Positions 6,696 through 16,150 of a DNA stretch of 61,405 nt are shown here, piece by piece; within the stretch, counting starts at the first letter, position 1; every line of letters begins with the position of its first letter. The position numbers and the translations under genes are program-made. Under the pieces are notes generated by a model, which did no database searches, had not been told where the DNA came from, and saw nothing but the letters and a program-made list of their open reading frames with translations. Origin of the DNA: an uncultured Mediterraneibacter sp. (GTDB lineage: Bacteria; Bacillota; Clostridia; Lachnospirales; Lachnospiraceae); NCBI GenBank assembly GCA_944383695.1, contig CALWQP010000016.1:1-61405 (forward strand). Reading direction: 5' to 3'.

Positions 6696-7466
6696 ATGGG
6701 AAATAAAATGTTGAAAAACATGGTCACAACTCTCCTTGGAGCAGTTTTGTCTGCCGCTGTCGTTTTGACAGCGGCATTCCCGGTTTCCGCCCTTGACGAT
6801 GGCACATACACAGTTGAGAGAACTGTTTCTTACGCCAACCCCGAGACCGGGCAGACAGTTGACGGCGGAACAAATATCGCGCTGGGAGACAGTATGGCAC
6901 AGAGTATCGTAGATACCACTGTGCAGATTGAGCAGACAGGCGGAAAGATATATGTGACTGTCGGGCTGGGACTGATGTCGAATATTTCCAGCGTGACCTT
7001 CACCTTACAGCAGGAGGACGGAAGCTACGCGGAAGTTCCCTATGAGATTGTGGGGAGCTGTACCAGGCTTGATGACCTGTGCAACCACTATCGGTTTGAG
7101 ATGACAGATTTAAACGCGCTTATCAGTCCCATCATCTATGTGGACCCCATGGGCAGAGACGTGCAGTTCTTTATCCGGCTTGACACATCTGCCCTTGACC
7201 TTGGCTCAGACAGTCAGGATGGTGCGGACAGTGCCGGGCAGACAGATTCTGCAGACGACACCGTGCCCGATACCTCGGAATCAACAGAGACTCAGACCGC
7301 TGCTCAGCAGCTCGAGGAGGCGGAGGGGCTCAGCGGAGCGTCTGACAATGAAGAGGGAGACACCGCTGGAAACGCGGGCTTTCCTGCCTGGGGGAGCGCG
7401 GTCATCGCGGTCGCTGTCCTGGCAGCCGCGGGCGTTGTTTACGTTGTGCTCAGAAGGAGGAAGTGA
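6696..7466 (+). CDS. Membrane-anchored NEAT-like heme relay protein
   Basis: This 256-residue protein has a signal peptide (~1-30), one NEAT-like beta domain (~32-165), an acidic Ser/Thr/Glu-rich spacer (~165-225) and a C-terminal transmembrane helix ending RRRK. There is no sorting motif, so it probably stays in the membrane and relays heme from the wall protein to the lipoprotein. I chose ATG 6696; the ATG at 6651 would overlap the previous gene and spoil the signal peptide. It starts 4 bases after the preceding stop codon. Confidence 0.75.
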   Translation: MGNKMLKNMVTTLLGAVLSAAVVLTAAFPVSALDDGTYTVERTVSYANPETGQTVDGGTNIALGDSMAQSIVDTTVQIEQTGGKIYVTVGLGLMSNISSVTFTLQQEDGSYAEVPYEIVGSCTRLDDLCNHYRFEMTDLNALISPIIYVDPMGRDVQFFIRLDTSALDLGSDSQDGADSAGQTDSADDTVPDTSESTETQTAAQQLEEAEGLSGASDNEEGDTAGNAGFPAWGSAVIAVAVLAAAGVVYVVLRRRK

Positions 7467-7471
7467 TTCCA

Positions 7472-8362
7472 ATGAAAAGAATGAGATTTGTCTCGACCCT
7501 CTGCCTTCTGGCAGTGATGCTCGCCGGGTGCGTGGACCAGCACCCGGAGCGTCAGACCGGGAACACGGCGGAGGAGACAAGGATCGTGGCAACGTCAGTG
7601 GCTGCCTGCGAGATACTGGAGCAGCTGGGGATTGAAAGTGAGAAAGTGGTAGGAGTGCCTTCCACCACTGCTTATACTGTGCCTGAGATTTATCAGGGCG
7701 CCGAAGAAGTGGGCTCTCCGATGGCTCCGGACATGGAGATTGTATCCTCCTTAAATCCCACCATCATCCTGTCCCCCAATTCTCTCGAGGGAGATCTGGA
7801 AACCCAGTACGACAATGCCGGGCTCAACAGCGCCTTTTTGAACCTGAAAAGCACGGTTGGTATGTACAAGTCCATCCAGGAACTGGGGGAATTGTTCGGG
7901 AAAGAAGAAAGGGCACAAGAACTCACAGACGAGTTTCTGGCTTACATGGAGGAATACGAGAGCGCCGACAGGGAGGGGGAGACTCCCCGGGTGCTCATCC
8001 TGATGGGGCTTCCGGGCTCCTATGTGGTCGCCACGGAGAGCAGCTATGCGGGAAGCCTGGTAAAGCTGGCCGGCGGCGTCAATATTTACGGTGACGGAGA
8101 CGGCACGGACTTCCTGAACGTAAACGCGGAAGACATGCTGCAGAGAGACCCTGACATTATCCTGAGGACCTCTCATGCCATGCCGGAACAGGTCATGGCA
8201 ATGTTCCGGGATGAGTTTGCCGACAACGATATCTGGCAGCATTTTCGGGCAGTGCAGGAAGGAAAGGTCTATGACCTGGATAACAATAAATTCGGCATGA
8301 GCGCCAACTTCCGATACAAAGAGGCGCTGGAAGAATTAATACCCATGCTTTACAGCGGGTGA
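7472..8362 (+). CDS. isdE: Heme ABC transporter substrate-binding lipoprotein (IsdE-like)
   Basis: This 296-residue lipoprotein has the lipobox LAGC at about 17-20 and a class III binding-protein fold (PF01497 type) with two lobes joined by a long helix. IsdE proteins receive heme from NEAT proteins and deliver it to the permease. ATG 7472 was chosen over GTG 7463 because AAGGAGG (7454-7460) sits 11 bases before it and only 2 bases before the GTG. It overlaps no neighbour and belongs to the NEAT-importer operon. Confidence 0.85.
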   Translation: MKRMRFVSTLCLLAVMLAGCVDQHPERQTGNTAEETRIVATSVAACEILEQLGIESEKVVGVPSTTAYTVPEIYQGAEEVGSPMAPDMEIVSSLNPTIILSPNSLEGDLETQYDNAGLNSAFLNLKSTVGMYKSIQELGELFGKEERAQELTDEFLAYMEEYESADREGETPRVLILMGLPGSYVVATESSYAGSLVKLAGGVNIYGDGDGTDFLNVNAEDMLQRDPDIILRTSHAMPEQVMAMFRDEFADNDIWQHFRAVQEGKVYDLDNNKFGMSANFRYKEALEELIPMLYSG

Positions 8363-8388
8363 GGATTGGCACAAGGAGGTACTGTAAA

Positions 8389-9381
8389 TTGAAAAGCACG
8401 AAACGAAAAGTTCTCTCTTTTGCCCTCACGATCGCGGGGCTTGTCCTGCTGTTTTTGCTCGCGGTGAATACAGGCGGGCTCAAAGTCGGATTCCGGGAGC
8501 TGCTGGAAGGGCTGTTCGTGTCATACAACGAAAACGTGGCTACAATATATGACCTGCGCTTCCCCCGCATATTTATCGCGATGCTGGGCGGGGCGGCGCT
8601 CGCGGTGTCCGGCGTCCTGCTCCAGGCAGTGATGAAAAATCCCCTGGCAGACCCCGGAATCATCGGCATCAGCTCAGGCGCCAGTCTGACGGCAGTGTTC
8701 ATGACCGCGTTTTTTCCATCCCTGTATTTCATTACGCCCATGTTTGCCTTTCTCGGAGGGATCGCCGCCTGCATCATCGTGTACAGCCTTTCCTGGAAGG
8801 AGGGACTGCAGCCTCTTCGCATGATCCTTGTGGGCGTCGCGGTAAATGCTGTCTTTACAGGACTGATGTCAGCATTTAACTCAGCGACAGGAAGTGAATA
8901 TTCGGGAGCGGCAAGTATTGTAAACGCGAACATCTCCCTGAAGACGTGGGACGACGTTCAGATGCTCGTGGGATATGTGGCTGCCGGCCTCATCCTTGCG
9001 GTCCTTGTGTTGCGGCTGTGCAATCTCCTGGCGCTGGAGGACAGGACGGTCCGCTCTCTGGGCGTGGATGTGACAGGCGCAAGGACAGGCGTCTCATTGA
9101 TTGCCGTGATGCTGGCGTCCATCTCTACTGCGGTCATCGGGACGATCAGCTTCCTTGCCCTCATTGTGCCCCACATTGCCAGAATACTGGTGGGCAGCGA
9201 CCACAAAGTCCTGATTCCGTATTCGGCTGTCCTTGGAGCCTTCGTCCTCCTGCTGGCAGATACGGTTGGCAGGGTAGTCGCGGCGCCGTATGAGATCAGC
9301 TCATCGGTGATCCTGTCATGTGTGGGAGGACCGTTCTTTATATTCTTGCTAAGGAGGGCGCAGAAAACCTATGGAGGATAA
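8389..9381 (+). CDS. isdF: Heme/iron ABC transporter permease (FecCD family)
   Basis: This 330-residue membrane protein shows FecCD/BtuC features: about ten hydrophobic segments and the conserved stretches RFPRIFIAMLGGAALAVSG, NPLADPGIIGISSGA and FLALIVPHIAR. It forms the channel for heme with the downstream ATPase. I place the start at TTG 8389, 8 bases after AAGGAGG (8374-8380); the GTG at 8359 lies inside the previous gene and lacks a ribosome site. Confidence 0.87.
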   Translation: MKSTKRKVLSFALTIAGLVLLFLLAVNTGGLKVGFRELLEGLFVSYNENVATIYDLRFPRIFIAMLGGAALAVSGVLLQAVMKNPLADPGIIGISSGASLTAVFMTAFFPSLYFITPMFAFLGGIAACIIVYSLSWKEGLQPLRMILVGVAVNAVFTGLMSAFNSATGSEYSGAASIVNANISLKTWDDVQMLVGYVAAGLILAVLVLRLCNLLALEDRTVRSLGVDVTGARTGVSLIAVMLASISTAVIGTISFLALIVPHIARILVGSDHKVLIPYSAVLGAFVLLLADTVGRVVAAPYEISSSVILSCVGGPFFIFLLRRAQKTYGG

Positions 9382-10150
9382 ATACGTTTATCATGTAGAG
9401 GACCTTGACTTTGCGTATGGAAAGCACAAGGTTTTGGATAAGATCAGCTTTACCATTGCTCCGGGCAGGATCACCACGCTGATCGGGGCAAACGGCTGCG
9501 GGAAGAGTACGCTGTTTTATCTTCTGACGAAAAATTTAAGGCCGGACGGCGGCGCTCTGATGTTCAGAGGGAGGGAGCTGGGGAGCATAAGGCTCAGAGA
9601 TTTTGCGAAAGAGGCGGCGATCGTCCATCAGTACAACGTGGCCCCGGCGGACATATCCGTGGAGAAGCTGGTAGGCTATGGGCGTTCTCCGTATCATTCT
9701 ATGGGACGGACAAAGGATCCGGACATTGATGAGGAGAAGATACGGTGGGCCATGGAGACTACAAATGTGTTCAAATACAGAGACCGCCCCATGGGCGAAC
9801 TCTCAGGCGGGCAGAAGCAGAGGGTATGGCTTGCCATGGCTCTGGCCCAGGATACAAAGATTTTGTTCCTGGATGAGCCGACGACCTACCTGGACATCCG
9901 GTATCAGCTCCAGATATTAAAGCTGACAAGACGGCTGAACAGAGAGTTCGGCATCACTGTCATCATGGTCCTGCATGACTTAAACCAGGCGCTGTATTAC
10001 AGCGATGAGATACTTGCCATGAAGGATGGGAAGATAACGGCGCAGGGAGCGCCCGGGGAAGTGGTGACAGAGCAGGTGCTCAAGGAAGTATATGAGGTGG
10101 ATCTCAGGCTGGGGGAAATGGATGGGAAACCCTTCCTCCTCCCTGTCTGA
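9371..10150 (+). CDS. Heme/iron ABC transporter ATP-binding protein
   Basis: This 259-residue ATPase contains Walker A (GANGCGKSTL, ~37-46), the signature LSGGQKQR (~139-146), Walker B (ILFLDEPT) and an H-loop histidine (VLHDLNQA). It belongs to the FepC/HmuV group that powers siderophore, heme or B12 import. It overlaps the permease gene by 11 bases, which indicates coupled translation, and is the last gene before a strong terminator. Confidence 0.88.
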   Translation: MEDKYVYHVEDLDFAYGKHKVLDKISFTIAPGRITTLIGANGCGKSTLFYLLTKNLRPDGGALMFRGRELGSIRLRDFAKEAAIVHQYNVAPADISVEKLVGYGRSPYHSMGRTKDPDIDEEKIRWAMETTNVFKYRDRPMGELSGGQKQRVWLAMALAQDTKILFLDEPTTYLDIRYQLQILKLTRRLNREFGITVIMVLHDLNQALYYSDEILAMKDGKITAQGAPGEVVTEQVLKEVYEVDLRLGEMDGKPFLLPV

Positions 10151-10170
10151 TAAGCCGGACAGTGAAACGA

Positions 10171-10210
10171 TAAAGGAGATGGGCAATGTGGGCCTCGTCT
10201 CCTTTATTTT
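10171..10210 (+). terminator. Terminator of the heme operon
   Basis: TAAAGGAGA (10171-10179) pairs with TCTCCTTTA (10198-10206), followed by TTTT. It separates the heme operon from the fatty acid operon. Confidence 0.85.
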
Positions 10211-10296
10211 ATGAAATTTATGAAAAACATGGGGACGCTGCCTGCATGGCGCGGAAGGATGTCGAAAGTTGTTACAAAGTTATTAAGAAATATGTA

Positions 10297-10324
10297 TTGA
10301 CAAATCAGCGTCACATGATATACT
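10297..10324 (+). promoter_or_regulatory. Promoter of the fatty acid operon
   Basis: A perfect TTGACA at 10297-10302 and TATACT at 10319-10324 are 16 bases apart. The FabT-like palindrome overlaps the -10 element. No other clear promoter was seen down to fabT, so this one may serve about 11 kb. Confidence 0.75.
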
Positions 10325-10339
10325 TTGATAGTCAAAGTA
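10321..10339. promoter_or_regulatory. FabT-type operator
   Basis: TACTTTGA-TAG-TCAAAGTA is a perfect 8-3-8 palindrome. It fits the published FabT/FabR-like site of Firmicutes, TTTGA-N3-TCAAA flanked by A/T. It covers the -10 end and transcription start, so binding would repress the operon. The MarR-type FabT encoded at its end is the natural ligand. Confidence 0.8.
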
Positions 10340-10381
10340 TTTAGAGGCGAAAGCAGCTTTGGCAGATATGGAGAACAGTAA

Positions 10382-11341
10382 ATGATAGGAAAAGTATATG
10401 GAACTGGCTCGTATGTGCCGCCCCATGTGATGGACAATGACGATCTGTCCAGGATGGTGGACACGAGCGATGAGTGGATAAGAGAGAGGACCGGTATCAG
10501 CAGACGGCACATTGCAAAAGCAGAGACCACCTCTTATATGGCAGGAGAAGCGGCATGGAAAGCTGTGGAGCAAAGCAGGATTGCTCCCGCAGAGATCGAT
10601 CTGATCCTTGTGGCAACCTCCTCCTCTGAGACAATCTTTCCGTGCACCGCCTGCGAGGTGCAAAAACGGATCGGGGCCGTGAATGCGGCAGGCTATGACC
10701 TGAATGCGGCGTGTACAGGTTTTGTGCACGCGTTCAACACGGCACAGGCATACATAAGCGCCGGGATATACCGGACAGTCCTGGTGGTCGGCGCGGAGAG
10801 CATGAGCAATATGATCGACTGGTCAGACAGAGGGACATGCATCCTCTTTGGAGACGGAGCCGGAGCTGTACTCCTCCGGGGGGAAGAAGGCGGGAAGGCC
10901 TTTATGGCAGCCCATTCCGACGGAGAAAAAAGCCAGGCCCTGACCAGCTTGAGCCGGCATCGCCGGGACTGGGAGAAGGAGACGGACGGCGCGTCCTATG
11001 TCCGTATGGACGGTCAGGGCGTGTTTAAGTTCGCGGTGCGCAAAGTGCCGGAAATCATTGAGGAAGTGCTGGACCAGGCACATATGGAGCTGGATGAGGT
11101 GGATTATTTTGTCCTGCATCAGGCAAACAGAAGAATCATAGAGGCAGTGGCAAAGCGCCTCAATACAGATTTGTCCAGGTTCCCCATGAACCTGGAGGAA
11201 TATGCCAATACATCCGCGGCGACCATCCCCATCCTTCTTGATGAGATGAATGAAAAGGAGCTGCTCCAGAGAGGGCAGAAAGTGCTGATGGCCGGATTCG
11301 GCGCAGGACTCACATGGGGGGCCTGTCTGTTCGAGTGGTAG
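10382..11341 (+). CDS. fabH: 3-oxoacyl-ACP synthase III (FabH)
   Basis: This 319-residue enzyme starts fatty acid synthesis by condensing acetyl-CoA (or a branched acyl-CoA) with malonyl-ACP. The catalytic triad is visible: Cys111 in LNAACTGF, His246 in FVLHQANRR and Asn276 in EYANTSAATIP. The length is normal. It is the first gene of the operon, 58 bases after the -10 element. Confidence 0.93.
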   Translation: MIGKVYGTGSYVPPHVMDNDDLSRMVDTSDEWIRERTGISRRHIAKAETTSYMAGEAAWKAVEQSRIAPAEIDLILVATSSSETIFPCTACEVQKRIGAVNAAGYDLNAACTGFVHAFNTAQAYISAGIYRTVLVVGAESMSNMIDWSDRGTCILFGDGAGAVLLRGEEGGKAFMAAHSDGEKSQALTSLSRHRRDWEKETDGASYVRMDGQGVFKFAVRKVPEIIEEVLDQAHMELDEVDYFVLHQANRRIIEAVAKRLNTDLSRFPMNLEEYANTSAATIPILLDEMNEKELLQRGQKVLMAGFGAGLTWGACLFEW

Positions 11342-11358
11342 GACCGGTGTCAGGTGTG

Positions 11359-11427
11359 GTAATCCCCGGCTTGGCCGGATTACAAATATACGTCTGAAAA
11401 GACGGAAGTGTTCCCGGAGAGGAACAC
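11359..11427 (+). other. Three consecutive hairpins before acpP
   Basis: GTAATCC/GGATTAC (11359-11383, with an inner GGC/GCC), CGTC/GACG (11391-11404) and GTGTTCC/GGAACAC (11408-11427) form three adjacent stem-loops in the 131-base gap between fabH and acpP. There is no T-run, so they are not a standard terminator. They may be a processing or stabilising element that raises acpP mRNA relative to fabH. Confidence 0.6.
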
Positions 11428-11472
11428 AGAGATCTAAAACAGAGAAATTAAAAAAAGAAAGGAAAAGAAACC

Positions 11473-11697
11473 ATGTTAGAAAAAGTCAAATCAATCGTAG
11501 CAGAATCATTAAACGCAGACGCGGCAGAGCTTACAGAGGCAACTTCCTTTAAAGACGATCTGGGCGCGGATTCCCTGGATTTATTTGAGATGGTAATGGC
11601 TTTTGAGGAGGAGTTTGAAGTGGAGATTCCTTCTGAGGACCTGGAGCAGATCGCAACGATCGGCGATGTTGTGAAATATCTGGAAGCACACAAATAA
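11473..11697 (+). CDS. acpP: Acyl carrier protein
   Basis: This 74-residue acidic helical protein carries growing acyl chains on a phosphopantetheine arm attached to Ser34 in the motif GADSLDLFE. The length and the [16 protein letters not shown] ending are typical. A strong AAAGAAAGGAAAAG ribosome region precedes the ATG. It sits between fabH and fabK, behind three hairpins that may adjust its level. Confidence 0.95.
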   Translation: MLEKVKSIVAESLNADAAELTEATSFKDDLGADSLDLFEMVMAFEEEFEVEIPSEDLEQIATIGDVVKYLEAHK

Positions 11698-11743
11698 GAC
11701 GGACTTATATTTTAGAGATTTAGAGAAAGAAAGGTTGTAGAGT

Positions 11744-12682
11744 ATGAAGACAAAAGTAACCGAATTATTAGGAATTGAATATCCGATCATTCAGGGAGGA
11801 ATGGCATGGGTTGCTGAATATCATCTCGCAGCCGCCGTATCCGAAGCCGGCGGTCTCGGGCTGATCGGCGCAGCGAGCGCGCCGGCTGACTGGGTGCGTG
11901 ACCAGATCAGGGAAGCAAAGAAGCTTACTGACAAACCATTTGGAGTAAATATCATGCTCATGAGTCCGTATGCGGACGATGTGGCAGAAGTGATCGTGGA
12001 GGAAGGGGTGAAGGTCGTTACGACCGGAGCTGGTTCTCCGGAGAAATATATGAAGATGTGGAAGGAAGCCGGAGTAAAGGTGATCCCGGTCGTTGCGTCT
12101 GTCGCTCTCGCAAAACGTATGGAGAGATGCGGCGCTGACGCGCTGGTGGCTGAGGGGACAGAGGCCGGCGGACACATCGGTGAGAATACGACAATGGTAC
12201 TTGTACCGCAGGTCGTGGATGCAGTGAATGTTCCGGTCATCGCAGCAGGCGGTATCGCTGACGGCAGAGGGATCGCGGCGGCGTTCATGCTGGGCGCGCA
12301 GGGCGTGCAGATGGGAACTCACTTTGTAGTTACGAAAGAATCTCAGGTTCATGAAAATTATAAGGATATGATCATCAAGGCAAGGGACATTGATTCCAGA
12401 GTCACAGGAAGGTCTACCGGACATCCGGTGAGAGCTCTGAGGAATCAGATGACCAAAGAATACTTACAGAAAGAGCAGGAGGGCGCTTCTTTTGAAGAAC
12501 TGGAACTCCTCACACTTGGCGGTTTGAGAAAAGCTGTCGTAGAAGGCGATGTGAAGACAGGAAGCGTGATGGCAGGACAGATCGCGGGCATGGTAAAAGA
12601 GAAAATGTCATGTCATGACCTGATCCAGAAGCTGGTGAAGGAGACAGACGACCTGATCGGAGGAAAAGGATTCTATGAGTAA
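11744..12682 (+). CDS. fabK: FMN-dependent enoyl-ACP reductase (FabK)
   Basis: This 312-residue TIM-barrel flavoenzyme performs the last reduction of each elongation cycle. Signature stretches are PIIQGGMAWV near the N-terminus, the EGTEAGGHIGENTT phosphate loop with its His, and VIAAGGIADGRG. FabK replaces FabI in many Firmicutes. A second, related flavoprotein gene lies later in the operon. The stop overlaps the fabD start by 8 bases. Confidence 0.92.
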   Translation: MKTKVTELLGIEYPIIQGGMAWVAEYHLAAAVSEAGGLGLIGAASAPADWVRDQIREAKKLTDKPFGVNIMLMSPYADDVAEVIVEEGVKVVTTGAGSPEKYMKMWKEAGVKVIPVVASVALAKRMERCGADALVAEGTEAGGHIGENTTMVLVPQVVDAVNVPVIAAGGIADGRGIAAAFMLGAQGVQMGTHFVVTKESQVHENYKDMIIKARDIDSRVTGRSTGHPVRALRNQMTKEYLQKEQEGASFEELELLTLGGLRKAVVEGDVKTGSVMAGQIAGMVKEKMSCHDLIQKLVKETDDLIGGKGFYE

Positions 12683-13595
12683 GATCGCATTTATGTTCCC
12701 GGGACAGGGAGCTCAGAAAGCCGGGATGGGCAGGGATTTTTATGAACAGAGTGAAACAGCAAGGAACGTCATCGACAAGGCGTCAGACCTGCTGGATATA
12801 GATATGAAAGCGTTGTGCTTTGAAGAAAATGACAAACTGGACCAGACAGAGTACACACAGGCAGCCCTTGTGACTGTATGTCTGGCAATGGAACATGTAC
12901 TGAGAGAGCGTGGGCTGAAAGCCGACGTGACAGCCGGCCTAAGTCTCGGAGAATACTGTGCCATCGCGTCAGCAGGCGGAATGACCACAGAAGACGCGAT
13001 CACTACGGTAAGAAAGCGCGGCATCCTCATGCAGAACGCAGTGCCGGGCGGGAAAGGTTCCATGGCGGCCGTGCTGGGCATGACCGGAGAAGCCATTGAG
13101 AACGTGCTCCAGGGCATTGACGGCGTGACCGTCGCCAACTATAACTGCCCCGGACAGATTGTCATCACCGGATGGAAGGAAAGCGTGGAAAAGGCTTCAG
13201 AGGCTCTGAAAGAAGCAGGGGCAAAACGCGTGATGCCTTTGAACGTGAGCGGACCGTTTCATTCCCCCATGCTGAAAGAAGCCGGGGAGGAGCTGGGAAG
13301 GGTTCTTGAACATGTAGAGCTCTCTCCGCTTGAAATCCCATATGTGACAAATGTGACAGCAGAGTATGTGACAGACATCAGCGGGACAAAGGCTCTTCTC
13401 GCGGAGCAGGTGGCGTCTTCCGTGCGCTGGCAGCAGAGTGTGGAGAAGATGATCGCGGACGGCGTGGACACATTTGTTGAAATCGGGCCGGGAAAAACGC
13501 TGGCAGGATTCATGAGAAAGATCAGCCGCGATGTGAAGGTTTACAACGTGGGTACATGGGAAGACGTAGATAAGGTGGTAAGTGAATTATGTTAA
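12675..13595 (+). CDS. fabD: Malonyl-CoA:ACP transacylase (FabD)
   Basis: This 306-residue enzyme loads malonyl groups onto ACP. It has the N-terminal FPGQGAQ motif, the nucleophile Ser90 in GLSLGEY and His194 in SGPFHSPM. The length is normal. It overlaps fabK upstream and fabG downstream by 8 and 7 bases, so the three are translationally coupled. Confidence 0.93.
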   Translation: MSKIAFMFPGQGAQKAGMGRDFYEQSETARNVIDKASDLLDIDMKALCFEENDKLDQTEYTQAALVTVCLAMEHVLRERGLKADVTAGLSLGEYCAIASAGGMTTEDAITTVRKRGILMQNAVPGGKGSMAAVLGMTGEAIENVLQGIDGVTVANYNCPGQIVITGWKESVEKASEALKEAGAKRVMPLNVSGPFHSPMLKEAGEELGRVLEHVELSPLEIPYVTNVTAEYVTDISGTKALLAEQVASSVRWQQSVEKMIADGVDTFVEIGPGKTLAGFMRKISRDVKVYNVGTWEDVDKVVSELC

Positions 13596-14329
13596 ATGGA
13601 AAAGTTGCAGTAGTAACAGGCGCTTCCCGGGGTATCGGGAGAGCGGTGGCACTCAGGCTGGCGGCAGAGGGCGCTGCGGTCGTCATCAATTACAATGGGT
13701 CAAAGGAACGCGCGGAGGAAGTGAAAAAGGAAATCGAGGAAGCAGGCGGAAAGGCAGAAATCCGTCAGTGCAATGTCTCTGATTATGCTGCGTGTGAGGA
13801 AATGTTCAAGGAGATCATCACCGAATTTGGAAGTGTTGACATCCTTGTAAACAATGCGGGTATCACAAGGGACGGACTGCTTATGAAGATGTCTGAGGAA
13901 GACTATGATGCAGTGCTGGATACAAACCTGAAGGGAACCTTCAACTGTATCCGTTTTGTGGCAAGACAGATGATCAAACAGAGAGGCGGACGCATCATCA
14001 ATATGTCTTCTGTATCCGGCGTCCTCGGCAATGCGGGACAGGCAAACTACTCCGCGTCAAAGGCAGGCGTGATCGGACTGACAAAGTCCGCGGCAAGAGA
14101 GCTTGCAGCCAGGGGGATCACAGTCAACGCTGTGGCGCCCGGTTTTATCAATACAGAGATGACAGAAGTGCTGTCCGATAAGGTGAAGGAAGGCGCTGTG
14201 GCACAGATTCCGCTGGGCAGATTCGGAGAGGCAGAAGATATCGCAAATGCAGTGGCATTCCTGGCGTCAGACGAGGCACGGTACATTACAGGACAAGTGC
14301 TGGGCGTAGACGGCGGAATGGCGATGTAG
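13589..14329 (+). CDS. fabG: 3-oxoacyl-ACP reductase (FabG)
   Basis: This 246-residue short-chain dehydrogenase reduces 3-oxoacyl-ACP with NADPH. The nucleotide motif GASRGIG (11-17), NNAG (~88-91) and the catalytic Ser141, Tyr154 and Lys158 (YSASKAG) are all present. It overlaps fabD by 7 bases and is followed 11 bases later by fabF. Confidence 0.94.
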   Translation: MLNGKVAVVTGASRGIGRAVALRLAAEGAAVVINYNGSKERAEEVKKEIEEAGGKAEIRQCNVSDYAACEEMFKEIITEFGSVDILVNNAGITRDGLLMKMSEEDYDAVLDTNLKGTFNCIRFVARQMIKQRGGRIINMSSVSGVLGNAGQANYSASKAGVIGLTKSAARELAARGITVNAVAPGFINTEMTEVLSDKVKEGAVAQIPLGRFGEAEDIANAVAFLASDEARYITGQVLGVDGGMAM

Positions 14330-14340
14330 GAGGTTTTGAT

Positions 14341-15579
14341 ATGAAGAGAAGAGTTGTGGTTACTGGGCTTGGAGCTGTGACGCCGATCGGAAATACGGTG
14401 GATGAGTTTTGGGCAGGAATTAAGGAAGGCAAGGTCGGCATCGGACCGATCACGAAGTTTGACGCGTCTGAGTTTAAGGTGCAGATCGCGGCTGAGGTGA
14501 AGGATTTCGTGGCAAAGGAGCGCATGGACTTTAAGGCGGCGAAGAGGATGGAGCTGTTCTCACAGTATGCGGTGGCTGCGGCGAAAGAAGCGTTCGAGGA
14601 CGCGGGTATGGACATGGAGAAGGAAGATGCGTACCGCGTGGGTGTCATTGTCGGTTCCGGTATCGGAAGTCTGCAGTGTGTGGAGACGAACTATGAGAAA
14701 ATCCTGACAAAGGGACCGAATAAGGTGAATCCGCTGATGGTTCCGCTCATGATATCCAACATGGCGGCAGGAAATATATCCATCCACCTTGGTCTGAAGG
14801 GAAAATGTACAAATGTGGTGACAGCCTGTGCTTCCGGCACCCACTGTATCGGAGATGCGTTCCGAGCCATCCAGTACGGAGATGCGGATGTGATGGTGGC
14901 GGGCGGTACAGAATCTTCTGTGTGCCCCACAGGTATCGCGGGCTTTACGGCTCTGACCGCGCTGTCCACGACAAATGACCCGAAATGTGCTTCCCGGCCG
15001 TTTGATAAGGACAGAGACGGATTTGTCCTCGGCGAGGGAGCAGGCATCGTGGTCCTGGAGGAACTGGAGCATGCGAAGGCAAGAGGCGCGAAGATCTATG
15101 CAGAGCTGGTGGGTTATGGCGCGACCGGAGACGCGTACCACATCACTTCACCGTCAGAAGACGGAGAAGGCGCGGGAATGGCGATGAAGCTGGCTATGCA
15201 GGAGGCGGGCGCGGCTCCGGAGCAGATCGACTATGTCAATGCCCACGGCACAAGCACCCACCACAATGACCTCTTTGAGACAAAGGCCATCAAGTTTGCC
15301 CTCGGCGACGCGGCAAAGGATGTTGTAGTGAATTCTACCAAGTCTATGATCGGTCATCTGCTTGGGGCAGCAGGCGGCGTTGAATTTGTTGTATGCGTAA
15401 AGAGCATTGAAGACGGATTCATCCACCAGACAATGGGAACAGAGAACGTGGACCCGGAGTGCGACCTGAACTATGCAGTAGGCGCTCCGGTGGAGAGGGA
15501 CGTGAACTATGTGCTCACCAACTCCCTCGGGTTCGGCGGGCACAATGCGACACTGCTGTTAAAGAAATATGAAGGGTAA
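14341..15579 (+). CDS. fabF: 3-oxoacyl-ACP synthase II (FabF)
   Basis: This 412-residue condensing enzyme elongates acyl-ACP. Catalytic Cys163 lies in VVTACASGTH, with one His in NAHGTSTHHND and one in GHLLGAAGG. The C-terminal NSLGFGGHN motif is present. An AGGAGG site lies just upstream of the ATG. It is the only KASI/II-type gene in the operon, so it probably handles all elongation steps. Confidence 0.94.
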   Translation: MKRRVVVTGLGAVTPIGNTVDEFWAGIKEGKVGIGPITKFDASEFKVQIAAEVKDFVAKERMDFKAAKRMELFSQYAVAAAKEAFEDAGMDMEKEDAYRVGVIVGSGIGSLQCVETNYEKILTKGPNKVNPLMVPLMISNMAAGNISIHLGLKGKCTNVVTACASGTHCIGDAFRAIQYGDADVMVAGGTESSVCPTGIAGFTALTALSTTNDPKCASRPFDKDRDGFVLGEGAGIVVLEELEHAKARGAKIYAELVGYGATGDAYHITSPSEDGEGAGMAMKLAMQEAGAAPEQIDYVNAHGTSTHHNDLFETKAIKFALGDAAKDVVVNSTKSMIGHLLGAAGGVEFVVCVKSIEDGFIHQTMGTENVDPECDLNYAVGAPVERDVNYVLTNSLGFGGHNATLLLKKYEG

Positions 15580-15591
15580 GAGGTGTGCGGA

Positions 15592-16128
15592 ATGAAAGTA
15601 GAACAGGTATTAGAACTGGTCAAAGCTGTTTCAGAGTCAGATCTTACAGAGTTTAAATATGAGGAAGACGGCGTAAAGCTTTCGCTGAAAAAGACATGTG
15701 ACAGGATTGTACAGGTACAGGCTCCGGCGGCACCGCTGGCAGCGCCCATGATGCCCCCGGCTGTTCCGGGAGCGGCTCCGGCAGTGATGCCTCCGGTTGT
15801 TCCGGGAGCAGCTCCGGGGTCTGCAGCATCGGCGCCGGGAGGAGTTTCTGCGGCTGAGGCGGCGGACAATGGAAATACGGAGAATGCACTGGCAGGGAAG
15901 GTTGTCAAGTCACCGCTCGTAGGTACATTTTATGCGGCTCCGGCTGAAGATGCAGAGCCTTTTGTAAAAGTAGGCGACAGCGTAAAAGAGGGGCAGGTGC
16001 TTGCCATTGTTGAGGCGATGAAGCTGATGAATGAGATCGAGAGCGATTTCACAGGCACGGTGAAAGAAATCCTTGTTGAGAACGGCGAGGCAGTGGAGTA
16101 TGGACAGCCTTTGTTCGTTATAAGCTAG
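15592..16128 (+). CDS. accB: Biotin carboxyl carrier protein (AccB)
   Basis: This 178-residue subunit of acetyl-CoA carboxylase has a small N-terminal domain (~1-40), a flexible Pro/Ala-rich linker (~43-95) with PGAAP repeats, and a biotinyl domain (~102-178). Lys144 in EAMKLMNE is the biotin site. I chose ATG 15592 over GTG 15583 because the AGAGGTG site at 15579-15585 is placed correctly for the ATG. The linker is long and repetitive. Confidence 0.92.
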   Translation: MKVEQVLELVKAVSESDLTEFKYEEDGVKLSLKKTCDRIVQVQAPAAPLAAPMMPPAVPGAAPAVMPPVVPGAAPGSAASAPGGVSAAEAADNGNTENALAGKVVKSPLVGTFYAAPAEDAEPFVKVGDSVKEGQVLAIVEAMKLMNEIESDFTGTVKEILVENGEAVEYGQPLFVIS

Positions 16129-16150
16129 TACAGGAAAGGTGCATGGTATT

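Noticed and set aside
6239..6811. 190-codon leftward frame opposite the NEAT genes
   Set aside because: Composition and position indicate an antisense shadow; the forward genes have signal peptides and correct spacing.
8193..8933. 246-codon leftward frame opposite the heme permease
   Set aside because: Antisense shadow of a FecCD permease; no ribosome site and no recognisable family.
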